Assembly: GCF_012935715.1 (NCBI RefSeq)
Contig: NZ_CP052860.1
Span: 6,324,001 to 6,388,000 of the forward strand
From: Pseudomonas sp. ADAK13
GTDB lineage: Bacteria; Pseudomonadota; Gammaproteobacteria; Pseudomonadales; Pseudomonadaceae
Reading direction: 5' to 3'
Length of the DNA: 64,000 nucleotides
The notes beneath the pieces are model-generated. The model saw nothing but the letters and a program-made list of their open reading frames with translations. It ran no database searches and was not told the DNA's origin. Both the position numbers and the translations under genes were made by a program. Numbering within the stretch: position 1 is the first letter of the stretch; every line of letters starts with the position of its first letter. Below, in pieces: positions 56,561-64,000 of this stretch.

Positions 56561-58519
56561 ATGCCCCCACCAGAACCCGTTTCACCTCCGACGTTTCGCC
56601 CAACCTACACGCCGGAATTCATCAGCGACGAGGACGTCGTCGCCTACGCCCATGCACTGATTGGCGAGCAGCGAGATCGAGAGTATGGCGGTTATATCTT
56701 CAAACGCGGCGAGCGGTTTATTGCCACAACGCCCTTGAGCGGTTCGACTTTCAGTTTCACACCGGCCGAGGTTTATCCCAGGACCGCAGCCGGACACCCA
56801 ACACGGCCCCGCCACTTGGACTTGGTGGGCATTTATCATTCCCACCCCGACGTCCTCACCGACCCGCTGGAAATCAACTCCTTTTCCACCGGCGACATTT
56901 ATGCGGCCATCAAGCTCTACGAGCAGACACCGGGAGCAGCCTGTTACTTGTCTAATCCGGACGGTTCGCTGCTCAAGTTTACCCCCACGGACTCCGACCT
57001 GACCCAGGCCCTGCTGCTGCGCGTCACCCCCAAGGAACCCAACGGCAAGATCAGCCCCCTGAGCGAGGAGCTGGCTGCCGGGACGGCCAGCCGGTTGAGC
57101 TTCGTTCAACAAGTGGCCGGCGCCGGACGCCTGCAAGTCATCCGTGCCAGCCAACTGTGGCGTTTTGTGGGCGACGTTTCGCCCAAATGGCAACCGCTGC
57201 ACCAAGGCAACGACTTGATCAATGCCGAGCGCCTGGGGCCGTCTTTCCTCAAGCCGGAAGAAGCACTGAACTGGTTACTGCAACACCTGCCCCACTCAAC
57301 CACCCATACACTCAGCGCGGGCCTGTTGCTGACCCACACCCATGAGAAACATGTGGTGCCCACCTACCCACTGGCAATCAATGACCCGGGCTTTGCCATC
57401 GAGAGCCTGTTGCCGGGCAATGATGTGGGAGTGGTGGAGTTGCCAACGGACTACACCATCAGCGGCGTCTACTTCGCACCGTTGCGCAACCGCTCCGACA
57501 GCAGCGTCCTGGCTCTGAACGGCAAGGGTCTGTTTGTCTCGCCCGAATTGATATTCGCCCTGTTGTCAAAACTGCTCCAGCACCCCGACCTGTCCGCCTA
57601 CTTCTACACCCTGGAAGCGACACTTTTTCAATACACCTCCCTGGGCACCCCGGAAGAAAAACACCTTCTCGACGTCCTCATCCCGTTCGGCGGCAGCCGC
57701 TGCCAGGTGCATCGCACCCTGGCCAATGGCACCCTGAGCCCCGAAGCGTTCATTCGGCAAGTGGCAGCGGCGGGCGAATTACGCGTACTGCACCCTCATG
57801 GCTCATGGACCCGCCACGGCCGGATCCCGGCCGACTGGGCACCTGCAACCCCCACCCTGATCAATGATCGCTCCCTCACGCCAGTCATGCGGCAACGCTT
57901 TATCGACGCCGACGACGCTGTGCACGCCATGACCCAAGAGCTTGAAGCCTACGATCTGGCCATCATCGGAATTGTTCTAGAGAACCGGCTACATGACACT
58001 TACGTCACAAGCATCGGACTGTCCGGGAGTACGCTTGACTACCACTACATCGGGCCCTTTTCCCCGCAGGCCTCTCGACGCCCGGCGCTGCCCCAAGGCT
58101 ATGTGCCGCGAGGGATTTACTTCCGTCCCCGGCACTCGGATCTCACTCCAACGCCGGAGCCCTATCCGAACGCCGGCACTTTTTTCCACCCGCAGGCCTT
58201 TGAGTTTTTCTTCCAGCTCAGGGCCTATGGCCTGGATATAAGCGAGGCCTACTGGGCGAGCACCGAGGGCGCCTTGATCAAGTACACCTCACGCAACTCC
58301 ATTGAAGAGTTTGTATTTGGCGGCATGATGGTCCCCGCAACGCCTGACAGTGCCAGTCAGATACAGAACGACCTGAATGCAGGGGACCTTTCCCTGGAAA
58401 TTTTCATTTCCACCTGGGCGCAAGCCGGAGAGCTCTCCGTACTGCGCACCGATTCGTATTGGCCGCAGCGCGGCGTGTATGTTCCCACCGCGCCCGGTTG
58501 GTTCGAAACTCAGGACTGA
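56561..58519 (+). CDS. Three-module protein with a JAMM-like motif in the first module (DUF4329-like)
   Basis: A 652-residue protein made of three diverged modules (about 20-225, 228-435, 446-652). Each has a GxYxxP strand (GIYHSHP, GVYFAP, GIYFRP), an aromatic/K-Y-T strand (GSLLKFT, ATLFQYT, GALIKYT) and an AGxLxVL...W ending (AGRLQVIRAS, AGELRVLHPH, AGELSVLRTD). Only the first module keeps a metalloprotease-like set: Glu41, His93-Ser-His95-Pro, and Ser109-x-x-Asp112, which recalls JAMM/JAB domains though with a longer spacer. The first module resembles DUF4329 as I remember it. No signal peptide or membrane segment is seen. It is a single gene between nppD and a convergent SDR gene eight bases away. 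Function unknown; an effector or toxin-related role is one possibility. Confidence 0.75.
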   Translation: MPPPEPVSPPTFRPTYTPEFISDEDVVAYAHALIGEQRDREYGGYIFKRGERFIATTPLSGSTFSFTPAEVYPRTAAGHPTRPRHLDLVGIYHSHPDVLTDPLEINSFSTGDIYAAIKLYEQTPGAACYLSNPDGSLLKFTPTDSDLTQALLLRVTPKEPNGKISPLSEELAAGTASRLSFVQQVAGAGRLQVIRASQLWRFVGDVSPKWQPLHQGNDLINAERLGPSFLKPEEALNWLLQHLPHSTTHTLSAGLLLTHTHEKHVVPTYPLAINDPGFAIESLLPGNDVGVVELPTDYTISGVYFAPLRNRSDSSVLALNGKGLFVSPELIFALLSKLLQHPDLSAYFYTLEATLFQYTSLGTPEEKHLLDVLIPFGGSRCQVHRTLANGTLSPEAFIRQVAAAGELRVLHPHGSWTRHGRIPADWAPATPTLINDRSLTPVMRQRFIDADDAVHAMTQELEAYDLAIIGIVLENRLHDTYVTSIGLSGSTLDYHYIGPFSPQASRRPALPQGYVPRGIYFRPRHSDLTPTPEPYPNAGTFFHPQAFEFFFQLRAYGLDISEAYWASTEGALIKYTSRNSIEEFVFGGMMVPATPDSASQIQNDLNAGDLSLEIFISTWAQAGELSVLRTDSYWPQRGVYVPTAPGWFETQD

Positions 58520-58527
58520 TTCAGCCC

Positions 58528-59373
58528 TCAAAAGTCCGTAGAGGCCGACAGCCCCCGCCAGGTACTCAGCTCCTGCTGGACATAGGCCAGCTTGGCCTCG
58601 GTCACCCGCAAGGTATCGGTGCCCAATGCCAGGCGCAGCGGTGGCTGTTCAGCCTCCACCAGCTTGAGCATGGCCACCGCCAGCTTGTCCGGGTCGCCGG
58701 GCTGCTGCTGGTTGTAGACCTTGGCCAGTTTGCGCACCTCGCCCGAGGTGGCGGCGTAGTCCTCGATGCTCGCCGGCGACTCCACCAGGGAGTTGCTGTC
58801 GAGGAAGTCCGTGCGGAAATACCCCGGTTCAACCACGGTGACCTTGATGCCCAGCGGGGCGAGTTCGCCATGCAATGCTTCGCTCAAGCCTTCGACGGCA
58901 AACTTGGTGGAGCAATAAACCCCATACCCCGGCGCCGACTGGAAGCCGCCCACCGACGAGATATTGATCACATGCCCGCTGCGCGCCTCGCGCATAAAGG
59001 GCAACACGCCGCGTGTGACGTTAAGCAGGCCGAACACGTTGGTTTCATACAGCCGACGAATCTCATCGGCAGACGCCTCCTCCACCGCGCCCAACAAGCC
59101 GAAACCGGCGTTATTGACCAGCACATCGATACGCCCGAAGTGTTCGACAGCGGCGCGGGCCACTTCAGCGGCCAGGGATTCGTGGGTCACATCCAGTTGC
59201 ACCGCCAGCAGGCCAGGTTGCTCGCCAAATCGCTCAATCACCGCTTGAGCATTACGGGCGGTCGCCACTACCGCGTCGCCGTGGGCCAGCGCTGCCGCGA
59301 CGATTTTTGCACCGATGCCCCGGGAAGCCCCGGTCACCAGCCAAACACGCTTGAAGGAATGTGCCGTTGTCAT
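58528..59373 (-). CDS. SDR family oxidoreductase next to a divergent LysR gene
   Basis: A short-chain dehydrogenase of 281 residues. It has the cofactor motif TGASRGIG, NNAG, Ser in NISSVGGFQSAP and YxxxK in YGVYCSTK. The longer C-terminal region (VEPGYFRTDFLDSNSLVE onwards) is of the type found in oxidoreductases annotated as YkvO- or DltE-like. The start at MTTAHSFKRVW is preferred to an in-frame ATG 48 bases upstream because AGGT precedes it at a usual distance. It is divergent from the LysR gene at 59484 and probably controlled by it. Confidence 0.92.
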   Translation of the reverse strand: MTTAHSFKRVWLVTGASRGIGAKIVAAALAHGDAVVATARNAQAVIERFGEQPGLLAVQLDVTHESLAAEVARAAVEHFGRIDVLVNNAGFGLLGAVEEASADEIRRLYETNVFGLLNVTRGVLPFMREARSGHVINISSVGGFQSAPGYGVYCSTKFAVEGLSEALHGELAPLGIKVTVVEPGYFRTDFLDSNSLVESPASIEDYAATSGEVRKLAKVYNQQQPGDPDKLAVAMLKLVEAEQPPLRLALGTDTLRVTEAKLAYVQQELSTWRGLSASTDF

Positions 59374-59483
59374 GATCCGTACCTGATGGAGTGAAAGTGA
59401 AGCCAAGGTACGCCGCCGCATTAGCCTGAAAAACCCTCTCGTGCTACAAGCACTATGAAACTGAACTTCATAATGGAAATCCG

Positions 59484-60395
59484 ATGAACCTTGATCCGTT
59501 CAATGGCTTGACCGAATTTCTCGCCGTCGCCGAATTGAAGAACTTCACCCAGGCCGCCGCACGCCTCGGGGTCACACCGACGGCTGTCAGCCATGCGGTC
59601 AAAACCCTGGAGAAACGCACGGGCGTGGTGTTGTTTCAGCGCACCACGCGGCGGGTGGCGCTGACCGAAGCCGGGATGACGCTTTACAGCCGCTTGCGCC
59701 CCGCCGCCGGGGAAATCGACGAAGCCCTGGCGGCCCTCAGCGGCTACCGCGACCGGCCCATGGGCACCCTGCGCCTGACGGTGCCGCGCCTGTCGGGCAA
59801 GCTGTTGATCGAGCCGTTGATCCCACGTTTTCGTGAGGCGTTTCCGGATGTGGTGCTGGACATTTCCCTGGACGACGCCACCGTGGACCTGGTGACCGAG
59901 GGCTTCGATGCCGGGATTCGACTGGGGGAATCCATCGACAAGGACATGGTTGCCGTGCGCCTCACACCGGATCTGAACTGGTCGGTGGTGGGCGCTCCCG
60001 ACTACTTCGCCAAGGCCGGTAAACCGGCGACGCCCGAGGAGCTGACTGCCCATCAAACCATCGGCTATCGCTTCCTGACCGCCGGTACCGCGCACCGCTG
60101 GGAATTTGAGCGGGCGGGCCGGGAATTCACCGTCGGCGTTCAAGGCGGGCTGATCGTCAATGATCGCAACCTGATGATCGCCGCCGCCCGGGCCGGCCAG
60201 GGCCTGGCTTATGTGAGTGACTTTGAGGTGATGGACGACCTGGCCGCAGGCACGCTGGTGCAAGTGCTGCAATCCTTTGTGCCACCCAGCAGCGGGCTGT
60301 ACCTGTATTTTCCCGCCCGAACCCAGAGCCAGCCGAAACTGCGGGCCTTTATCGACCTGGCGACCGCCTGGGTCGCCGAGCAGCGCATTGGCTAA
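59484..60395 (+). CDS. LysR-type transcriptional regulator
   Basis: A 303-residue LysR regulator. The HTH region reads TEFLAVAELKNFTQAAARLG, then VTPTAVSHAVKTLEKRTGVV. The CrgA/AaeR-like effector domain has GTLRLTVPRLSGKLLIEPLI and GFDAGIRLGESIDKDMVAV. The divergent SDR gene across 110 bases is the likely target, a very common LysR-SDR pairing in pseudomonads. It is followed by the iron-regulated sigma factor unit, which has its own Fur-box candidate. Confidence 0.93.
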   Translation: MNLDPFNGLTEFLAVAELKNFTQAAARLGVTPTAVSHAVKTLEKRTGVVLFQRTTRRVALTEAGMTLYSRLRPAAGEIDEALAALSGYRDRPMGTLRLTVPRLSGKLLIEPLIPRFREAFPDVVLDISLDDATVDLVTEGFDAGIRLGESIDKDMVAVRLTPDLNWSVVGAPDYFAKAGKPATPEELTAHQTIGYRFLTAGTAHRWEFERAGREFTVGVQGGLIVNDRNLMIAAARAGQGLAYVSDFEVMDDLAAGTLVQVLQSFVPPSSGLYLYFPARTQSQPKLRAFIDLATAWVAEQRIG

Positions 60396-60407
60396 GCCAG
60401 TGCAAAA

Positions 60408-60426
60408 GCAAACCAATATCATTTGC
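60408..60426. promoter_or_regulatory. Candidate Fur box for the FecI-like operon
   Basis: GCAAACCAATATCATTTGC is a 19-base dyad (GCAAA...TTTGC). It matches 15 of 19 positions of the common Pseudomonas Fur site GCAAATGATAATCATTTGC. It lies 65-83 bases upstream of the sigma-factor start. Iron-bound Fur would repress the sigma factor and thereby the whole signalling unit. Confidence 0.75.
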
Positions 60427-60490
60427 ACCGTGCCCGGCCCTTTGGTTTAATCGCGACCAATTCTTATTTACCCCAAGGCTTTTGCGCCAG

Positions 60491-61021
60491 ATGGATACTG
60501 TGTCGACCTCGCCCTCCTCGTTCAGCGACCTCTATGGCAATCACCATTCCTGGCTGCTGGGGCTGCTGCGCAGGCGCCTGAGCAATCGCTGGGATGCAGC
60601 GGACCTGGCCCACGACACCTTTATCCGGGTGCTCAAGCGCCCGCCCGCCGAGGCCGACGAGACCCGGGAGCGCTCCTACCTGGCCACCGTCGCCCGGGGC
60701 CTGTGCATCGATCACTGGCGCCGTCGCCAACTGGAACACGCGTGGCTGCAAAGCCTCGCGGATCGGCCGGTGGCGTTGCAGCCGTCGCCGGAGCAACGGG
60801 CAATCATTGTCGAAACCTTGTACGAAGTGGACGCCATGCTCGCGCGCCTGCCTCACAAGGTCCGCGAAGCGTTCCTGCTCGCGCAGTTGCAGGGCCTGCC
60901 CTACAAGCAGATCGGCATTCAGCTCGGGGTGGGCGAACGCATGGTGAAAAAGTACATGGCCCAGGCACTGCTGCATTGCGCAGTGCTGGAAGCGGAGCTG
61001 GACGGGATGCTGGTGGAATGA
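60491..61021 (+). CDS. FecI-like ECF sigma factor
   Basis: An extracytoplasmic-function sigma factor of 176 residues of the iron-starvation group. Region 2 contains NRWDAADLAHDTFIRVLK and RSYLATVARGLCIDHWRRR. Region 4 has LPHKVREAFLLAQLQGLPYK followed by the HTH IGIQLGVGERMVKKYM. It should direct transcription of the downstream receptor gene when the receptor binds its siderophore. ATG 60491 is used; a TTG three codons earlier is also open, with AAGG closer to it. The stop overlaps the FecR-like start by ATGA. A Fur-box candidate lies upstream. Confidence 0.93.
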   Translation: MDTVSTSPSSFSDLYGNHHSWLLGLLRRRLSNRWDAADLAHDTFIRVLKRPPAEADETRERSYLATVARGLCIDHWRRRQLEHAWLQSLADRPVALQPSPEQRAIIVETLYEVDAMLARLPHKVREAFLLAQLQGLPYKQIGIQLGVGERMVKKYMAQALLHCAVLEAELDGMLVE

Positions 61022-61977
61022 ACGGCCCCGGAAAACTCAGCCACGCCAGCCTGGAACAGGCGGCCCAGTGGTACGTGCGCCTGCAGGATCAGCCAGACGC
61101 GACCCAGCACTGGCAGGCATGGCTTGGACAAAGTCCCGAGCACCAGGCCGCCTGGGGTTATGTAGAGCGGGTCAGCCAGCGCTTTGCGCCGCTGGCCGAA
61201 CAAGCCCATGGCGCCAGCCGCGCCCTGCGCAGTTCCCGGCGGCAAACCCTCAAGACGCTTCTGGTGCTGTGCGCCGGCTCGACACTGGCCTGGGGCGCCT
61301 GGCGCAACACCACCCTGCCCCGGCGGGTGGGCGGCTGGCGTGCCGATTACGCCACCGCCGGCGGCGAAACCCGCGAGGCCGTGCTGGAGGACGGCAGCCG
61401 CCTGTGGCTGAACGCGTTGAGTGCCCTGGATGTGCGTTTCGACAGCGTGCAGCGCTTGCTGCACCTGCGCTTCGGTGAAGTGCTGATCGAGACCGCCAGG
61501 GACCCAGGCCGTCCGTTCCTGGTGGAGACCGAACAGGGCCGCCTGCGGGCGCTGGGCACCCGGTTCAGCGTGCTGCAGGACGGCGACAGCACGCTGCTCA
61601 ATGTGTTTGAGGGCCGGGTCGAAGTGCGCACCGCCGCGAGCCATCAGGTACAAATCACCGAGGCCGGGCAACAAGTGTCCTTCACCCGTGACGGGTTCAC
61701 CGCCCGCTTACCGGCGTCCGCCACCCGCGAAGCCTGGAGCCGCGGCGTGTTGCTGGCGGACAACCTCCCGCTTGGCCAACTGATCGCCGAACTCAACCGC
61801 TATCGCCCGGGCCACCTGGGGTGCGATCCGGCCGTGGCCCACTTGCCCGTGATGGGCGCGTTCCCGCTCAAGGACAGCGACCACGCCCTGCGCCTGCTAC
61901 AGGCCGCCCTGCCGATTCGGGTCGACACGCTCATGCCGTGGTGGGCCACGGTCAGGCCCAAAAACCCGACCGCATAA
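61018..61977 (+). CDS. FecR-like sigma regulator
   Basis: A 319-residue inner-membrane sigma regulator. The cytoplasmic N-domain (SLEQAAQWYVRLQDQPDATQ and SPEHQAAWGYVERV) holds the sigma factor. One membrane segment (TLLVLCAGSTLAWGAW) follows, and the periplasmic FecR domain (TREAVLEDGSRLWLNALSAL, LVETEQGRLRALGTRFSV) contacts the receptor signalling domain. The ATGA overlap with the sigma gene couples their amounts. The C-terminal STN-like end (FPLKDSDHALRLLQAALPI) is typical. It both restrains and activates its sigma factor in family members. Confidence 0.93.
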   Translation: MNGPGKLSHASLEQAAQWYVRLQDQPDATQHWQAWLGQSPEHQAAWGYVERVSQRFAPLAEQAHGASRALRSSRRQTLKTLLVLCAGSTLAWGAWRNTTLPRRVGGWRADYATAGGETREAVLEDGSRLWLNALSALDVRFDSVQRLLHLRFGEVLIETARDPGRPFLVETEQGRLRALGTRFSVLQDGDSTLLNVFEGRVEVRTAASHQVQITEAGQQVSFTRDGFTARLPASATREAWSRGVLLADNLPLGQLIAELNRYRPGHLGCDPAVAHLPVMGAFPLKDSDHALRLLQAALPIRVDTLMPWWATVRPKNPTA

Positions 61978-62074
61978 AAAACTTTCAGCCGTCAGTTCCC
62001 TTTTCCACAACTCGTTCGGTTAACCCAGCAGATGCTTTCAATCAGCCGATCGATTTGATCCAAAGGGAATGTTC

Positions 62075-64000
62075 ATGTCGCAACCCGTTCGCTTTGCCTT
62101 GCGCCCCCTGGCGCTGGCCGTTACCACCACCTTTGTGTGCCTGGGCGCGCTCAACGTGCAGGCCGCCGAAGCTCCATCCACCCAGGAAGCCGCCCGCAAC
62201 TACAGCATTGCGGCGGGCTCTTTGGTCAACGTGCTGAACAGCTTCGCCGAGCAGTCCGGGATATTCATCGTCGGTCACAACAGCCTGGCAGCCGGCAAGA
62301 CCAGCCCGGGCCTGAATGGCAGCTACACCCCGGCCAGCGGTTTGCAGCGTCTGTTGCAGGGCAGCGGCCTGCAAGCCCTGTCCCAGGGCAACAACGGATA
62401 CGTGCTGGAATCGATTCCGGCCAACACCGGCGCCCTGGAGCTGGGCGCCACCACCATCTCCGGCGAAGGCCTGGGCGCCACCACCGAAGACACCCACTCC
62501 TACACCACCGGCGCCATGGCCTCGGCCACCGGCCTGGCCCTGTCGATGCGCGAGACGCCGCAATCGGTGACGGTCATCACCCGCCAGCAAATGGACGACC
62601 AGGGTTCCAACAGCATCGCCGACACCCTGCGCCGCGCGCCCGGTGTGAGCGTGCAGAACTACGACAGCGAACGCTGGGAGTTTTCCAGCCGTGGCCTGCC
62701 GATCACCAACTTCCAGTACGACGGCGTCAACTCCACCTACGACGGCGTATATGACTACGGCACCACCAGCACCGACATGGCGGTGTATGACCGCCTGGAA
62801 ATCATCAAGGGGTCGGCGGGCCTGATGTCCGGCTCCGGCGACCCTTCGGCCACGGTCAACCTGATTCGCAAAAAGCCCACCCGGGAATTCAAGGCTTCGG
62901 TCACCCAAACGTTTGGCTCGTGGGATAACTACCGCACCGAAGGCGATCTTTCCGGGCCGCTGACCGATTCCGGCAACGTGCGCGGGCGCTTTGTCGGGGT
63001 GTACCAGGATCGCCAGTCGTACCAGGATCACTACCAGAACACCAAGGACATCGCCTACGGCATCCTCGAAGCCGACTTGACGCCCGACACCCTGCTGACC
63101 TTCGGCATCGACCAGCAAGACACCCGCTCCCGTGGCGCCAGCTGGACCGGCTTCCCGATGTACTTCAGCAACGGTTCGCGCACCGATTTCTCGCGCTCCT
63201 TCAACCCGGCCGCCGACTGGAGCCGCCGCGACTTCCAGAACCAGACCCTGTTTGCCTCGGTGGAACACAAGCTGGCGAACGACTGGTCGCTGAAAGTCAG
63301 CCTGGACCGCAAGCGCAGCCAGCACGACACCCTGCTCGCCTCCGCCAGCGGCGGCAACCCGGACCAGGCCACCGGCGACGGTATGTTCATGTTCATGGGC
63401 AAGTACAAGGGTGACCAGGTGCAAAACACCCTGGACATCAACCTCAACGGCCCCTTCAGCCTGTTCGGTCGGGAGCACGAGTTGATCATGGGCTTCATGG
63501 CCAGCCGGGCCAAACAGGACGTGCCGGTATACGGCTCAGTCTACCCGCCGGTGGGCGGCAGCATTTATGACTGGCGCGGTGAATACCCGAAACCCGACAT
63601 CCCCCGCAGCGGCCAGAACGACATCGTGCAGCGCCAGACCGGCGCGTACCTGGCCACACGCTTGAAACCCACCGACGACCTGTCTGTGATTCTCGGCACC
63701 CGTGTGAGCAATTTCAGCGGCACCGACAACACCGACTTCTATGACCCGACCAAGGCTGACAACCGCCTCACCTACCGCCAGACCGGCATCGTCACGCCCT
63801 ATGCCGGCATCGTCTTCGACCTCAATGACATCTGGTCGGTCTACACCAGCTACACCAAGATCTACAAGCCGCAAAACAGCAAGGACGCCGACCGCAAGTT
63901 GCTTGATCCGATTGAAGGCGACACCTATGAAGCCGGGCTCAAGGCGGCGTTTTTCGACGGCCGCCTGAACGCCAGCTTTGCCGCGTTCCGCATCGAACAG
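62075..64000 (+). CDS. TonB-dependent siderophore receptor with signalling domain, 3' truncated by window end
   Basis: 642 codons are visible and the frame runs off the right edge. A signal peptide (ALAVTTTFVCLGALNVQA) is followed by an STN signalling domain (NYSIAAGSLVNVLNSFAEQS, LQRLLQGSGLQALSQ), a TonB-box region near LELGATTISG, and the plug (ETPQSVTVITRQQMDDQGSN, ADTLRRAPGVSVQNYD, RLEIIKGSAGLMSGSGDPSA). The beta-barrel then begins. The STN domain passes the ferri-siderophore signal to the FecR-like protein. ATG 62075 is preferred to 62069 because AAAGGG lies seven bases upstream. The plug resembles FpvA/FoxA-type hydroxamate or pyoverdine receptors; the ligand is not determined. Confidence 0.94.
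   Translation, partial: MSQPVRFALRPLALAVTTTFVCLGALNVQAAEAPSTQEAARNYSIAAGSLVNVLNSFAEQSGIFIVGHNSLAAGKTSPGLNGSYTPASGLQRLLQGSGLQALSQGNNGYVLESIPANTGALELGATTISGEGLGATTEDTHSYTTGAMASATGLALSMRETPQSVTVITRQQMDDQGSNSIADTLRRAPGVSVQNYDSERWEFSSRGLPITNFQYDGVNSTYDGVYDYGTTSTDMAVYDRLEIIKGSAGLMSGSGDPSATVNLIRKKPTREFKASVTQTFGSWDNYRTEGDLSGPLTDSGNVRGRFVGVYQDRQSYQDHYQNTKDIAYGILEADLTPDTLLTFGIDQQDTRSRGASWTGFPMYFSNGSRTDFSRSFNPAADWSRRDFQNQTLFASVEHKLANDWSLKVSLDRKRSQHDTLLASASGGNPDQATGDGMFMFMGKYKGDQVQNTLDINLNGPFSLFGREHELIMGFMASRAKQDVPVYGSVYPPVGGSIYDWRGEYPKPDIPRSGQNDIVQRQTGAYLATRLKPTDDLSVILGTRVSNFSGTDNTDFYDPTKADNRLTYRQTGIVTPYAGIVFDLNDIWSVYTSYTKIYKPQNSKDADRKLLDPIEGDTYEAGLKAAFFDGRLNASFAAFRIEQ

Overview
The window looks like a chromosomal segment of a fluorescent-group Pseudomonas. 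The DNA is GC-rich, genes often overlap by four bases (ATGA), and REP-like palindromes of the type GTGGGAGC...GCTCCCAC sit between genes. The gene blocks (glgE-treS-glgB, muxABC-opmB, mltD-gloB-rnhA-dnaQ next to nppA1A2BCD) match Pseudomonas arrangements. No rRNA, tRNA, CRISPR array, insertion sequence or prophage was seen. No gene-free stretch exceeds about 300 bases.

Layout. (1) 1-5.5 kb: the 3' part of glgX, then a translationally coupled run of an acyl-CoA-dehydrogenase-like protein, a PIG-L deacetylase, a NodS-like methyltransferase and a family-2 glycosyltransferase, followed by a second PIG-L paralogue with an altered active site. (2) 5.5-13.3 kb, minus strand: glgE, treS (fused to maltokinase) and glgB, the GlgE route from trehalose through maltose-1-phosphate to branched alpha-glucan. 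(3) 13.4-23 kb: a small proline-rich protein, a serralysin-type secreted metalloprotease, an MgtC-like protein, a DUF3203-like protein, ccoG, a MocR regulator, an unrecognised protein, an SDR and a MucR-type MHYT-GGDEF-EAL protein. (4) 23-32 kb, minus strand: the two-pump RND efflux operon muxABC-opmB. (5) 32.2-44.4 kb: tpx, then a ten-gene minus-strand operon that appears dedicated to sulfur amino acids or thiols, with a divergent LysR regulator. Its last gene encodes four rhodanese domains fused to a C-S lyase. (6) 44.4-49 kb: dnaQ, rnhA, a methyltransferase, gloB and mltD. (7) 49-56.5 kb: nppA1A2BCD, an ABC importer of peptides and peptidyl-nucleosides. (8) 56.5-60.4 kb: an unusual three-module protein with a JAMM-like motif, and a divergent SDR/LysR pair. 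(9) 60.4-64 kb: an iron-starvation cell-surface signalling unit (FecI-like sigma factor, FecR-like regulator, FecA-like receptor truncated by the window end) behind a good Fur-box candidate.

The least described parts are the ten-gene sulfur operon with its rhodanese/C-S lyase fusion, the three-module protein at 56561-58519, and the Nod-factor-like set of activities at 1.3-5.3 kb. All functional calls come from reading motifs and gene order; no database search was run.
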